DNA of 64,000 nucleotides, taken from positions 2,728,001 through 2,792,000 of the forward strand of contig JAJHTX010000002.1 in assembly GCA_032164295.1 (NCBI GenBank). Direction: 5' to 3'. Every line of letters starts with the position of its first letter. Within the stretch, counting starts at the first letter, position 1. Source of the DNA: Inonotus obliquus. Taxonomy: Eukaryota; Basidiomycota; Agaricomycetes; Hymenochaetales; Hymenochaetaceae. The notes beneath the pieces were generated by a model that was not told the origin of the DNA, did no database searches, and saw only the letters and a list, made by a program, of their open reading frames with translations. The position numbers and the translations under genes are program-made. Shown one piece after another: positions 1 through 12,000 of the stretch.

Positions 1-100
1 GTGTTCAAGTTATGACCCACGGTTTTGCGGGTAGCAGAAGTGAAGCACGTGATCTTACCGTGAGAACTCAGAAACCTCGTCCTTCAAATCCGTGAATGGG

Positions 101-395
101 TCAATGGGAGGTATCCGCGTCTATCCAACTCACGACCGCTGGAGCTAAGGCTAGCAACGTTCGCTGTTTGACCAGGATTCGACGTGGTTCAAAATTGATT
201 ATCTGTTTCAGCAGAAGTTCTACACCAAATGAGGGATTTAATACACACCAACCAACAAACTTCATCATCTATCTCCTCATCCAGTTCCGGTACTACGAGA
301 TTTCCGATTTTCTGATACAACAAGGATGGTGGATGAGGATGAGACATGATGAGTACGTGGTGTACATCAAGCGGCACATCATTGGCCTTGGCCAT
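101..395 (-). CDS. possible small hypothetical protein (two exons)
   Basis: Reading leftward from an ATG at 395, an open frame begins MAKANDVPLDVHHVL and runs to an acidic stretch ending EEIDDE. A plausible 58-bp intron (GTTTGT...AACAG) then joins it in frame to a second exon beginning IINFEPRRIL and ending at a TGA at 101-103. The joined product is about 78 residues. I recognise no family. An in-frame TAA lies four codons upstream of the ATG, so either this is the true start or an acceptor lies between them. The support is only frame continuity across the intron plus ordinary protein-like composition. The flanks, 1-100 and 400-990, hold no other convincing gene, so this could be a short real gene, the remnant of one, or chance. 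Confidence 0.3.
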
Positions 396-991
396 GCGGA
401 TTCGTTACTTTTCCACACTACAAGGCAGCCTTCCTACTGTTGGCCCAGCCTCGTCCGGCGCTCTTGTTGACGCTCGCTCAAAGACACTACAGCTCGACTG
501 AAAGGAGGTGGCAGTATATGAGCGCCTACCGCCACCGTCTAAGCATTTGCCTGGTCTCTTTTTTCACTGATGCGGTCGGTACCGAACCACCGAACAACGG
601 CATTCAGTTTACATTCCGCAGAATCTGATCGGGCTAATATACAACCAAGCACTCATGAATGCCTTTTCCTTCGAACCTCATGCCTACCTCTTGGCTATTA
701 TGTTTCCCATTCTGTTATCTTTATTCCAATCCTTTCTACCATCTGGGCAACTTATCCGAAATGCGAGTCCAACGGATTAGAGCGGAAACCTCGGAGTCCC
801 CGGGGAGAAGGTTTGTCTTTCCGTGTGTTTGATGATTTCCCAACAATCTGATAGCTTTCGTTTCGATTAGCCGAGTTTCTTCTCGTGACTTATGTTCTCA
901 GATGTATAAAGCATGCTCCCGTTCCTCGTCTCGTTCCTTCGCCCTCGGCCTCTCAACGCAGCTTCCCTATCCCTCTTGACTTGACCTGCCC
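396..991. other. intergenic, promoter side of the MFS gene
   Basis: No gene is supported here; the open frames are short and have no recognisable protein content. The stretch lies upstream of the plus-strand transporter start at 992. Around 778-812 it carries GC-rich CGG/CCG-containing sequence (CGGAAACCTCGG, then CCCCGGGG), the general style of sites bound by fungal Zn2Cys6 regulators. That reading is speculative. Confidence 0.4.
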
Positions 992-3558
992 ATGTCTACA
1001 AAATTGGAAGAGGAAAGCATCTCCAGTACTGGCAAGCTAGACTCAGAAGCTCCAGGAACTACTGTCTACAAAGAGCTCGATGTAGCAGCTCAAGTTGCTG
1101 CTGGTGGATACGGCGAGTCCATAAGCGAAGAAGATGCTCTACGAGTCAGGTACGCAAACTGGCCAAGCTATCGGGTCGTCTGGCTGCTCACTAAGCTCTC
1201 AGGAGGAAAATCGACAGGCATCTTATGCCATTGATGTGCAGTAAGCATCACTTTCTCAGAAGTATACAGTAATACCTCTAACAATGCGCAAGCTCTTTAT
1301 CTGTACGTTACTGAAAGATGGACAATCCGCTTCCGTTAATTCAAATCCATACAGAATGCAATTTGCGGATAAAACAACACTCGGCCAATCCGCTGTCCTT
1401 GGTCTAAAGTGCGCCAGTTACTAATGACTGCTGACAACTCACCTTTGAATGATTATTTCTGGCTCCAGTGAATCGACAAACCTCACAGCGAACCAGTTCA
1501 ATTGGCTCGGAACAATATTCTACCTGAGTTATCTTGCCTTCGAGTATCCACAGAACCTCGCCCTGCAGTACTTCCCAGTTGGCAAATGGATGAGGTGATC
1601 GTGCACTACTGTTTGCAATCGGCTCCTTTCCTAACCGTACGATTGTAGCGTCAACATCTTTGTCTGGTCGGTAGCTCTCTGTGCTCATGCCGCGTGCAAG
1701 AGCTTTGGCGGGCTCTTCGCCTGTCGATTTATTCTCGGCATGTGTGAGGGTTCTATCACAGCAGGTACGCTTAATTTCGAATGTCGTGACCATCTAGGGA
1801 TCATTAAACTACAACCTCCTGGAAGGTTTCCTTATTGTGACCTCCATGTTCTATACACACGCCGAACAGACGCTTCGTGTTGGCTATTGGTGTACGTGCA
1901 CAGGTTTCGGCTCTCATCAATGTGACCATCACTGACATGCAGCATCTTGATTCAGTCCTTATGAATGGTTTGGCTGTGATCATTCTTGGGTTCATATCCT
2001 TCGGAGTTCTGCATACGAAAACAGAAAACTTCGAACCGTGGCAATGGTATGAGTCAATTCTCTTTCGGAAACCTTTCTTTCACTGATCTCAACTAGGCTT
2101 TTCATCATAACCGGCATAATTACCCTCGTCACAGCTGTTGTATTCTGGTATGTACCCAGGGTCTATTTTGAGTATTGTGAAGAGGGCCTGACACTATGGC
2201 ACAAGGTTCTTTTTCCCAGACTCTCCCGCGAATGCAAAATTCTTGAGCGCCGAAGAAAAGCGCATTGCCGTCCTCCGAATCAAGTCAAATCAAACAGGAG
2301 TTGAGAATAAGCATTTCAAGGTCAATCAGTAAGTACGGTCGCTGTTATTCTCATGAAACAAATTGACGATACTTTTAGGCTCTACGAAGCGCTTCTGGAT
2401 CCCAAAACATGGCTATTCTCTCTAACGGTTGCACTCAGGTGCGCACATATGCTTATAATTCGAAAGAGTACTTTTTGATCTTTTTCTTCAAGTCAAATCC
2501 AAAATTCGGTGGGTTTCTATTGATATTTATTTGTCATTGTCGTTTCTAACACGAATTCAAGCTCACCAACCAACGGCAGCTGATAGTAAGGATGTTTGGG
2601 TACGTTTGCACGCATGCCAAATTCTTCAGACGGTCCATCTCAATTCTTGTTGGTATCCAGGTTCTCGACGCTCGAAACTACGTTGCTTGGATGTGTAGAC
2701 GGGGTGGTAAGCTATGATGTACGATTTACATTGACGGGCGATATTTAACCTTGCTTGCTTTTCAGGTTGTTAGTAAGTCATACGTAGAATGCACTTGTTA
2801 CTTGCGGGTCTGATCGGGAAATTATCAAGTGATTGCAATTTATTGCTCGACGAAGATCGCCTCGGTATTTCGAGACACACGCTCCATTGTTATTGCTGCA
2901 TGGCTAGTCCCTACTGTCGCAGGGGCGATTTTAGTGATCTCCCTGCCGTTCTCAAACAAAATCGGGCTATTGTTCTCTTACTGGACTGCACGTAAGCCTC
3001 CTTTCATTCATCTCATCTCAGAGATTGCGAGTGCTTTTAACACATTGAAACAGTCATCGGTAATGGATGTCTTCCCATCTTATTAGGATGGGCGAACAAT
3101 GTCACCGCCGGGCATAGTAAGGTCGGTACAAAAACTTTCTGCCACTGTACGTATTGAACTGTTTGGCTCCCTCAGAGAATATCGACGAACGCCATCGTTC
3201 TCATTGCCTACTCGATTGGCAATGCTGCCGGCCCGTTGATGTGGCGCTCTTCCTATCAGCCACGGTAAGTACTCGTTATTTGTCCTAAGCCACCATTATT
3301 CAGCCGTGAAACAGTAATCGAGTGCCCTGGGCAATCATTATTGCATGCAATGCGGCCGTTGCCGTCCTCAGCTTGCTCATTCGCCTTTATTTGTCGCGGG
3401 AGAACAGAAAGCGCTCAAGACAGCCTTCTGATTCGACAGACGAAGATGTCTACATCGTTGTTCAGGACGAGAATGGGGCGGAAGTCAAGAAAAAGGTTGA
3501 TAAAGCCTTCTTGGATCTAACGGATAGGCGGAACCGGGAGTATCGCTATCTTCTATGA
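992..3558 (+). CDS. MFS transporter, allantoate permease (Dal5/ACS) family
   Basis: This is probably a plasma-membrane importer of organic anions, of the anion:cation symporter family (Dal5, Tna1, Seo1 type). The substrate cannot be deduced. The N-terminus is acidic and hydrophilic. It is followed by RRKIDRHLMPLM, then QFADKTTLGQSAVLGL, TANQFNWLGTIFYLSYLAF, EYPQNLALQYFPVGKWM and FILGMCEGSITAG, which are hallmark segments of this family. The tail ends FLDLTDRRNREYRYLL, also typical. The coding sequence is split by about ten small introns. Early exons can be placed at 992-1149, 1203-1240, 1293-1302 (only 10 nt), 1355-1408 and from 1469. Spliced in this way the frame stays open through the first membrane helices. 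The stop is TGA at 3556-3558. An antisense open frame over 1404-1793 is only a shadow. Confidence 0.9.
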
Positions 3559-4024
3559 CACATCGGTACTCGCTGTTAATAAGAAACGTGCACATATGAC
3601 TAGAATGATACTTGCTTCCAGGAACTTTCTAACAATATGACACATGTAAAGACGGGATCGGAGGATTGGGTCAAATGGTGGTGAGATCTACAAGAGTGAT
3701 GACACTTTCACCGGCCTTCTTACTGCGGCCGAGTTTCCCTCATTAAAACGATAGGAGACCTTGAACTTCTTTTCTGTACTATCGGTAGTACCTTTCCTCC
3801 TTTTCGACGGTACGGCGGACGCCGCAATCGGACGTCCGAAGAAGTCAACAGGGGGCTTACGAGACGAGGGTCAACTTTCTTCCCGCATTACGAAATGAGG
3901 CTGAATTCACCTTATCTGCTATATCCACTACCTCCGATTTTCGCTTGCCAAGTAGGGAAGTGTCCGAGCTCGCGGGCATATTACTACCGTCGTTCTTGGA
4001 GCGTCTGTGAGGAGATTAAGTCAA
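3559..4024. other. intergenic between convergent genes
   Basis: About 465 bp separate the stop of the transporter from the stop of the minus-strand CTF18 gene. I see no gene here. It should hold the 3' untranslated regions and polyadenylation signals of both. Confidence 0.5.
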
Positions 4025-7000
4025 TTATACTGAGACTAAGGCTACCATCACGTACTTGAACATGTCAAGAGTCCTGCCTTTGCTCCGCTCAATGATCTCC
4101 GCTTGACGGGCGATCGATTGTGCTTCAATCTAGTAAAGAGAATCTTGTTAAGCCTTCTAGTGTGCATCCATAGAGCCTTGCTTACTTCTCCAGCGATTAC
4201 ATGGCGTGTGGCGTAACGCTGGACACAGATATCTGGTGCCCGTTTCCCGTCATAAGTTATAAATGCATCAATTGGTCTAACCGTGCAAAAGATCATTGAG
4301 TACAACTCGCTCCTTCCAGAATACAGCATACGTACGGTTCCAATCTGTATACGAGCTGCCCATCTTCTGCTTTCTCTTGAACAAAGTGCAGCTCAAGAGA
4401 GACCATGATATCAACGAGCCTTGCGAGAAGTGCTCGTTCGTGAGGTTTGGTAACTTGGCTATTAACCTATCTTCCCCGTGAGTGATTTTTACGATCATAG
4501 TTGGGCCGAGAATATAGTGCTTACAGGGCGCATAGGTGGGGATATGATTCGATTCAGGTAAGGTGCGAGCTCAAGCTGCATGATCTCATTTGAAAGGAAG
4601 TAACGGAGTCCAACACAGCGTTGCCCACACGCTGACTGAACGCACTTCGCCAGCGACTTATAAATCTCTTCGTTCGTCCGCATCTTCATCAATGCCTTGA
4701 CACATGCATTCAGCGAATAAGACAAATGGTAAGAAACTAAGACAGAGACTTACATCCCAGTCAGCTTTCGGTCGATCCACCTTTGGCCCACCTCGTTCGT
4801 TAAACAGCGGGAAGAAAGGAACCAGATTAAAGGAAAGATAGGGCATAAGGCTGTACTCCCTTTCGGAGCGCATGATGCTAGATAGGGAGTCGAATGCTAC
4901 CAGCCAATTTGCTGCTGTCTCGTGTCTTTTAAGAGAAGCCTCATAATGTCGAAGGTTTGCGTAATGCTCAAAGCAGCCTGAGGGAGGCAATTAGTCGGTA
5001 TCACAACCTGGAAGTCTGAAATGGGATTGACTCACCCAAGGCAATCTTATCAACAGAGCCAGTGGCGTCAATGTCCATACTCAAACGACTGACAAATCGA
5101 TTCTCCTCAAGATCACTCATACCGAGCTCCTTCACGCGCTTCTTGGCGAGAGGTGCGAATAAGCTATTCATGACGGACGAGAAGGAGGTGTCCCCTTCTT
5201 TCATGCCTGATGTTGCAGTCCTGATTATAGTTTCCGTGACTTCTTGCTGACGAGCCTTGATGAACTGCATCATGTCAAAGTAAGTATTGGTTCAATGTCG
5301 ACGGACGGTAGTTTTACCTGAAGTGTATTGAGGCACCCTCGCATATCACCTTTCGCAATACCAACCAACGTCGTCAATGCACGCGACTCTGCTCGTAGGC
5401 CTTCTATTTCGCATATGGACCGAAGCCTCTTCGTCAGGTAAATGTCCGCAGGTCGCATAAAGCGTATGATTCGTGCATATTGCCGAAGTTTTGTTAAAGA
5501 GGAAGCATAGAGGTCATTGCATATGCAAATGATTGGTCTCAAAAGAGGTCTGTCGATGTTCTTGTTTTTGTCTCTTCGACCTGCATGCGAGATGACATGG
5601 ATTATCAAGCTTTTCCAGAGAGGCTTTGACTGACCTTTCTTTCTTGCATTGTCGAAAGTCAGCCCGACAAGTTTGTGTATAAATGTTGATGACTGTAAAA
5701 GGACGTCATTTATTTATCCTGCATGCATGCAAGTATTAAGCCTACATTCTCGCCGGCACCGGTCGCACCGTCAATCTCGTCGATGACCAGACAGACAGGC
5801 TTCTTGCTACCCACAGCCGAACCGGATTCTAGGGCAGGACGTATGCGCTCATCAACTATTTGTCCTGAGCGAGAGTCACTGCCAAACGTTGAGCCCGACT
5901 CTGGAGGTGTCCTGTGCCACATGTAACGCACCTGGCGTTTATTTCCATCACTTCGTACCCAGCCTGACGGGCAACGACATGGGCAAGAGTAGTCTTCCCA
6001 TATCCGGCTGGACCGGCCAGAAGAAGTATCTATTCGGTGTTCGTGACATTCTCCGTACTCGAGGTCAACTATGCTTTACCTTTTCGCGAGGCCGATGGTA
6101 GACGTCCTCGTACCGGTTCTCCTGGGTAGAAGGTGAACTTCACGATTACATTTGAGCGTGCAATGACTAACCGAGTGTGGGCTCTGACTTGGCTGTGTCT
6201 TCGTTTGCCTGTTAAGAGCTTTCCTTTTTCCGAACACACAAGAATCCCATTCTTTCAACCATCCGAGCGTTTCGCGGTGTACACGCTCATCCCCTAACAA
6301 ATCTATAAAGCGCGAGGGTCGATAACGATCCACCCAGAGTTCGCAGCCGGGAGTTTTCACAACAGCTGAGGTAGACGATCCTGCTTCACTAGAGAGGCGT
6401 CAACGCAATAGTGTAAAGGTGAGTTGTATGACGCTTACGATTCTTGCAGTCTTGCCACCGTAGCTTCTGAGAGTTTGTCCTTGAGCTTGTGCACCGGATT
6501 CTCTAGCAAAGCACCGAAGCGTTGTCCTGTCGTTGCCTTTCATAAGGTAGCTCAAATAAATAATAAACTATTGAGCCATGAAAAATCCTACCGTACGAGA
6601 CTTGGTCTTAGTCCTCCTCTTGAAAATAATGGCCTTACCGTCATAAGCTGTTGCTGTGATTGAGCCCAAACTGCTTGTGCGGCGTGTTTCCCATGGTTCT
6701 GAGGCACGATTAATTGTGTGATTATTCGGATACAGAATCTGGCGCAGAGATGGTAGTTCCTCTATTTCCCAGTAATTCGCAGTCAGCTGAGTTGCACAAG
6801 TATAGAGATAGAAGGGCAGCGTATACCTTGAGAGTCGACACACGCCTCCATAGTTTCTGACTTTACGCTGTATTCTCCAGCCCCATCAAGAAGTCCTGAT
6901 GGTACGAACGTATCTGCTTCATTGGGAAGTGCGCTAGACGACTGACGTGACTCCAAACCACGGTCTCGTATCTCGTCAATCTCATCATCATCCATCCCAT

Positions 7001-7390
7001 TAAGACTATAGCTGCCAGTGGAGGAAGTCTTGTCGTTTCTAACTGGCGAACGAGATACCTGAGTCGAGTCCTGGGTGTTACCATCATCTCCTAGTAGTCC
7101 ATTCGACTTAAAGCCATCGTCGACACCAGAGTCAAGTAAACGATCATTTGCTCGACTTTCTACCACTTCATGAAGACCTGAGTTTAGCAAAAGGCAGCGA
7201 AGAAGCTTGGATGCTGCTCACACGTTTCCTCTTCATTTGGGCTGTCCTCCAGCAACCCATTCGCCACGAACAAGTCAGAATACAAACTTCGTGTCTCCAA
7301 AGGATCCACATCCAAAACATCACATCGTCGCGCATCACTGGGAAGCTTCTCAGGTAGCCTAGCATAAAAGTGCGTCTCGATAGCAGACAT
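4025..7390 (-). CDS. CTF18: Ctf18, large subunit of the alternative RFC clamp loader
   Basis: Ctf18 is the AAA+ large subunit of the Ctf18-RFC complex, which loads PCNA and supports sister-chromatid cohesion and the replication checkpoint in the nucleus. The start at 7390 gives MSAIETHFYARL followed by an acidic, disordered N-terminal region. Then comes the family signature ELWVDRYRPSRFIDLLGDE, a Walker A with the variant form GPAGYGKTTLAHV (commonly GPPGLGKTTLAHV), EVMEINA, and Walker B CLVIDEIDGATG. The C-terminal region has RPIDAFITYDGKRAPDI, typical of Ctf18, and the last exon ends at a TAA at 4025-4027. There are many short introns; for example GAGGAAAC joins GTCTTCATG between exons 1 and 2. 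The gene lies convergent to the transporter. The identification is firm, but some internal exon edges are uncertain. Confidence 0.9.
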
Positions 7391-7641
7391 TGCTAAACGG
7401 AAAATGGAGGCGTAGTAGGTGGTGATACGCGGACTTGGTAGACACAAGAGGTGTTACAAGTTACAAACGCGTCCCGTCACATCGCGTGGCCTATACCGAT
7501 TGTCACAGCGATGGGAATACACAATTACATTGAAACAAATTATCCGCTAGTAGTCTACAAAACAAGTAGAAAGATTGTACAAGTTGCATACATACAATAT
7601 GAGCCTGCCATAATAATTGGTGTTCCTCAAATTCAAGCAAG

Positions 7642-8491
7642 TCATAGTGTGTTCCGACGAAAGACACTCAGTGACTCTTTCACGTTGTTTAGAACTCCAG
7701 AAACAGAATGTCGCTCGCCGTCAGAGCCATCGACCAAGGGAAACTGATATAGTGGGAGATTGAATCGCGTTCGTCGCATAAGATTTACGAATACAAAACC
7801 GACTGAAACGTCGCGAGATTGAACAAACGGTAAGTATGGTATAATAGCATATTCATCGCTTACCAAGGAGTTCCGCGACAATAGCATCCGAAAGTTCTTT
7901 AAGCTCCAGGAAATCATGTCCGATCTTCGGTATGGGGGACGGCGAAAGGTTACTTCCCACGTGCACGCATTTCTCGTGGTACTTCATGACGACTTCCTTC
8001 ATATCCGGGTTACAGACCTAAGCGTGAGACGAAGTCAGCACCGAGATCGTAGAAGGATCGAATGTCTGACAATGAGAGAGTAGCGCGTCGCGATCCAGTG
8101 GTATCCTAGCCGCGATGGAATGGAGAGGCTACCCGAGCTATGGGGTAAATTGTTGGTTATTCGCGTTTCATTCATACTCTAATTGTCGACCAGCTTACCT
8201 GGCATCGATACTCTCGCAGCCACCAAAGAGTTCTGTGAGTTTAATAGGATCGCTGCCCCAAATGCGTATAAGACCGCCAGACTTCTTTTCTCTCCCAGTC
8301 CATTCGATCTCAGCAACGGTACATCCCTGCTCACTGACAATCTTGGTATGTCGAGACGACACGTCGGTGATAACATTGTCCTTCCCCAGTATGTACGACG
8401 CTCGTGTAAGGATGGTGTATCTTGGACGGCCAGAGGCAACATCGACGAGCTCCGTATTGAGCATGTCTGGCTGCTTGAATTTGAGCAGCAT
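7642..8491 (-). CDS. DUF6593-like protein
   Basis: This is a small protein resembling the DUF6593 family, which is abundant in agaric fungi and has no known biochemical function. From the ATG at 8491 it starts MLLKFKQPDMLNTELVD, followed by SGRPRYTI, VAEIEW and LTELFGGCES, matching the usual order of strands in the family. An intron (GTAAGC...CCATAG) leads to GYHWIATRYSLI. A 53-bp intron with the unusual donor GTCAGA, a CTGAC branch-like motif and a CTTAG acceptor leads to VCNPDMKEVVMKYHEK. A further intron joins LSDAIVAELL to VGFVFVNLMRR, reaching a stop at 7642. That final hydrophobic segment matches the family's C-terminal helix. An upstream in-frame ATG at 8533 is the alternative start. 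The family call rests on recall of the pattern; the exon chain is my inference. Confidence 0.6.
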
Positions 8492-8533
8492 GACTTCGAT
8501 GATGGAGGCAAACGTGCAAGGTATATTTCTCAA

Positions 8534-9043
8534 GAAAATGGGTTCGGTACGTAGGATCCGTCCATAGCCTCATGACTGGTCTGATATCAGACTCGTGCTA
8601 AAGCCTAGAAGATTAGTCGCGGGAAAAGTGAAGCAAATATATCCGTCTTGGGCTGCTTCTTTCAACACCGTCTGTGTTCATGCCTTGAGGCGAACTTCCA
8701 CATCGGGTCGATCAATAGATATCTTTAAGCGGAGCTCGAATACTGCGGTAATCGATGTTACGGTTACGGAGAGTATCTTAGTCAGCTTTTGTTACGTAAG
8801 CGTCACACTATGTGTGGCGGGTGTGTTTGCCTTTGCTTGGTTCATCTCGTCTTCAACGTCAACGGCGACGACATAACGGTCATCGGCTCAAGGTACCTCG
8901 ATAAAAGGATCGCGGACTCGTCCCGCGGTCAATAGTGCCTATGAGCACCGCTGTTTGATACAACTAGCAGGCTCTACGACTGATTTCGCCACCCGTTCGT
9001 TTCAGCTTCAAAGTACGTTGACGATCTAGCATTTAATTGTTAC
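8534..9043. promoter_or_regulatory. divergent promoter region, DUF6593-like gene / SAP kinase gene
   Basis: This stretch of roughly 510 bp lies between the divergent starts of the minus-strand DUF6593-like gene and the plus-strand kinase gene. The open frame at 8595-8876 has no recognisable content and is probably chance. No specific regulatory site can be named. Confidence 0.4.
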
Positions 9044-12000
9044 ATGGCCCAGCAGCGCTCGCGTATTCCGTCCCAAAGAGCAACTCAAAACTATCACGGA
9101 TCATACGACACTGTAGCGCGGCGTGCTTCTGCACTTCGACATTCTCCGAAACGGGCTCAGCGAAAAGGTATATTTGGTTCCCACGCTCTCCACGTCGCGA
9201 CCGCGTCTGTCGCGTCGCGTCCTGTTCTCGTTCCCCTCCAATTTAATTTGCGAAGTTTACCCTCGCGTTCTCAACTCATGGCCCCGCTTCGCGCTCGCGA
9301 TGCGGTTATAAACGCGTCATCCGACGCTCGGACTGGTTCAAAACGCAAGCGCAATGTCAGCGCGAATGAGAATGGGCAGCTACATTCCCGGACCTCACGT
9401 GCCACTGGCAGGTTCAAGAGGCAGCGCTCGCACAATGACTCGAGTGAGGAGGAGGTAGCATCTCAGATCACAATGGACATTGACGATGCTGAAAAGAGGT
9501 CTCAAGAGTGGAGTTCGGACTTGTCTGACGGCGAGGACGCCCTCTTAAATGATTGTGAGATCCCGATCGTTGCATTTTTCGCCGTTCAATGCTAATTGCT
9601 GATCTCCTGGGTAGCGGATGAGTATTTGTTGTATCACGCCGACTACCGCGTGTTAAATCGTCTTCGGAAGGACGAACTTGTTCGTCTTTACTCCCTTGGT
9701 GGCCTGTCTGGTTCTACGGAGGAGCTCACAAAGTCTGATATAATAAACTCCATTATATCTGCGCGTATAGATGACGAAGAGGTTCCGCCTTCTTCTCCTC
9801 CAGGAAAGACGGATGACGGGTATTCTACTGACGATGGTCATGACGGTGGTGGGGAAGAGACAGATGCGGCACGCCCCATTCGTCGGCGTTCAACCGTTCA
9901 GGAGATTAGCCGTACTGTGCGGCGGACGGCTGCTGCTTTAGGTAGATCGCTCTCTTTGGGGAATAATGTCGGAATAACCGGAACGAGTCAGCAAAAGAAA
10001 TGTGCACGCATCTCGGAGGACGTGAGAAGTCCGTGCCACCGCGATTATGCCAATGGCTCATCGAGGTACATTTTAGCCCTCGCGCTTTTGCGATATACTC
10101 ACATACGTTTGGATATTAGAAGACGGAACGCTGCATCCAACTATTCTTCACCACAGGCTTCATCTGCTTCATATTCCTTGCCGTCCCCTCCGGCTACCCG
10201 TCTTCGATCACGAACTGTCTCTGTGGAGTCAAAAGGGTCCTCTCAGGCTTCACCTTATACCAAGAAGTCGTCCGCTTCGGGCAGTACGAGGCGCGCCAAA
10301 AAGCATGTCGAATTTCAGAATAACAGCGCCTTAACGGCTGGTTCAAGATCACTGCAGGCTTCTCATCATGATAGCATCAGTGAACCTTCTCCTCGACGAC
10401 TTCGTTCCAGGCATTTGGATAGCAATTCATCGCAAGAAAGCGCCGCTCGCGTAGAGGAGGCCAAGAAGCGGTTCATTCCTATGCGGAAGGCAAAACGTAA
10501 AATCGGGAGTTTGAAGGAAGATAGTACTGCTACTGAAAGCGACGAAGAACTAGACAACGCTGAGGAAGACGAAATTGACGAGTTAGATAGCTCTCCTTCT
10601 CCATTGGGTAGCCCAGAACCACGTCAGACTCGCCTGAAGGAACAGCGCACACCAATGAAAAGACGTCTTAGGCCTCGCAAATTGCAAACTCATACTCCTC
10701 CTAGCGATGGCGATGATGAGGATGAGGATGGCGAAGGCGAAGGCGAAGATGATGGAACGGCACATGACATTGAGGAAGAGAATGATGGTGCCGAAGATGA
10801 AAGTGAAGACACGGTGTCTGTAGAGGGCGAGGAAGAGGAAGAGGAGCATGGGGAAGACGAGGAGAACGAGGGGCATGCAATTGAACCTCGGATACTGCGC
10901 AACGGGAAGATAGTTGGAGAGGATATCATGCAGGAAGATGCCGAGGAGTCTGAAGAGACGGAAAACTCGGGCTCCGAAATTGACGTTGATCAGGGGTCTG
11001 ACAGTGGGGGTACTGCTGCAGACGGAGAAGTCCTTGACGAGGAAGAAGATGAAGTGATGGAAGACGGTGAGAATTCCTTATGTTTTCTCACTGCAATTGA
11101 CTGAAGTATACCCAGAGTTCGACTTGGATAGTGCAACACGAAAGACGCTGATCCGCCTCCGTCGAGACGACCTCGTTCGACTTTGTGAAGCAAGGGAATT
11201 AGATGTGGAGGGTACGAAGCCGCAACTAGCAAAAGCGTTATTAGAGTGGCGAGATAGTCAAGAAAGCATGACTGCATGCCCCTCTTCATCCTCTACTGCA
11301 CGTCCTTCTTCCGTTACGAGGACGAACGGCAGGCGCAGACGAACGCGTAGTATGAGTAAGGGCAGCAGTGCCACTCCTCCCGTTCTAATGCGTTCGGGAC
11401 GTTTTCACGACGACGAACCGGTTACACCGCCATTATCCAGAGAGAAGAGGGACGATGGAGAGCTGGAATTGGATCTGGAGACCCTTGGACTTGAAGATAG
11501 GGAAATTCCTCCTGACAAACTCACTAAGCTGGAAAAGATTGGGAGTGGAGGCTTCAAAGATGTGTACATTGGCAAGTTCAGGGGCCGCAGGGTGGCAATT
11601 GCTGAATTCCGGGATCAGCTCAGCCTAAGTAAGCACATCGTCCCATTCTCCTGATAAGTGGCTCAACCCGTTGTAGTGGATATCAAGGAGCTCAAACTGC
11701 TCGCTGAATTCAAGCATCCGAATATAGTCCGCTTTGTATGATTCCTTTCTTAGTCCTCCAAATCGTTTGTACTTATTTTGTATTGCCCTAGCTTGGCGTC
11801 AGTATCCCTGAGAATACTAGGGAGACGCCCGCAATGATCATCAGCGAACTCTGCTCCAATGGAGACCTCTTCGATTATATTCGCAATGTGCCTGCGCCGC
11901 CCCTTCACAAAGCCGTAAGTGTCTTCTTCGAACGAGCGCCGTAAAGCATGCTAAGTAACTTATAGCTGAACTTGATGCTTGACATTGCTCGTGGACTGGA

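Noticed and set aside
1404..1793. 129-residue minus-strand open frame
   Set aside because: The plus strand here encodes clear transporter helices (FNWLGTIFYLSYLAF, FILGMCEGSITAG).
10366..10929. Long minus-strand Ser- or Leu-rich open frames
   Set aside because: They are shadows of the acidic GAT/GAA/GAG-rich kinase exon, with no independent protein character.
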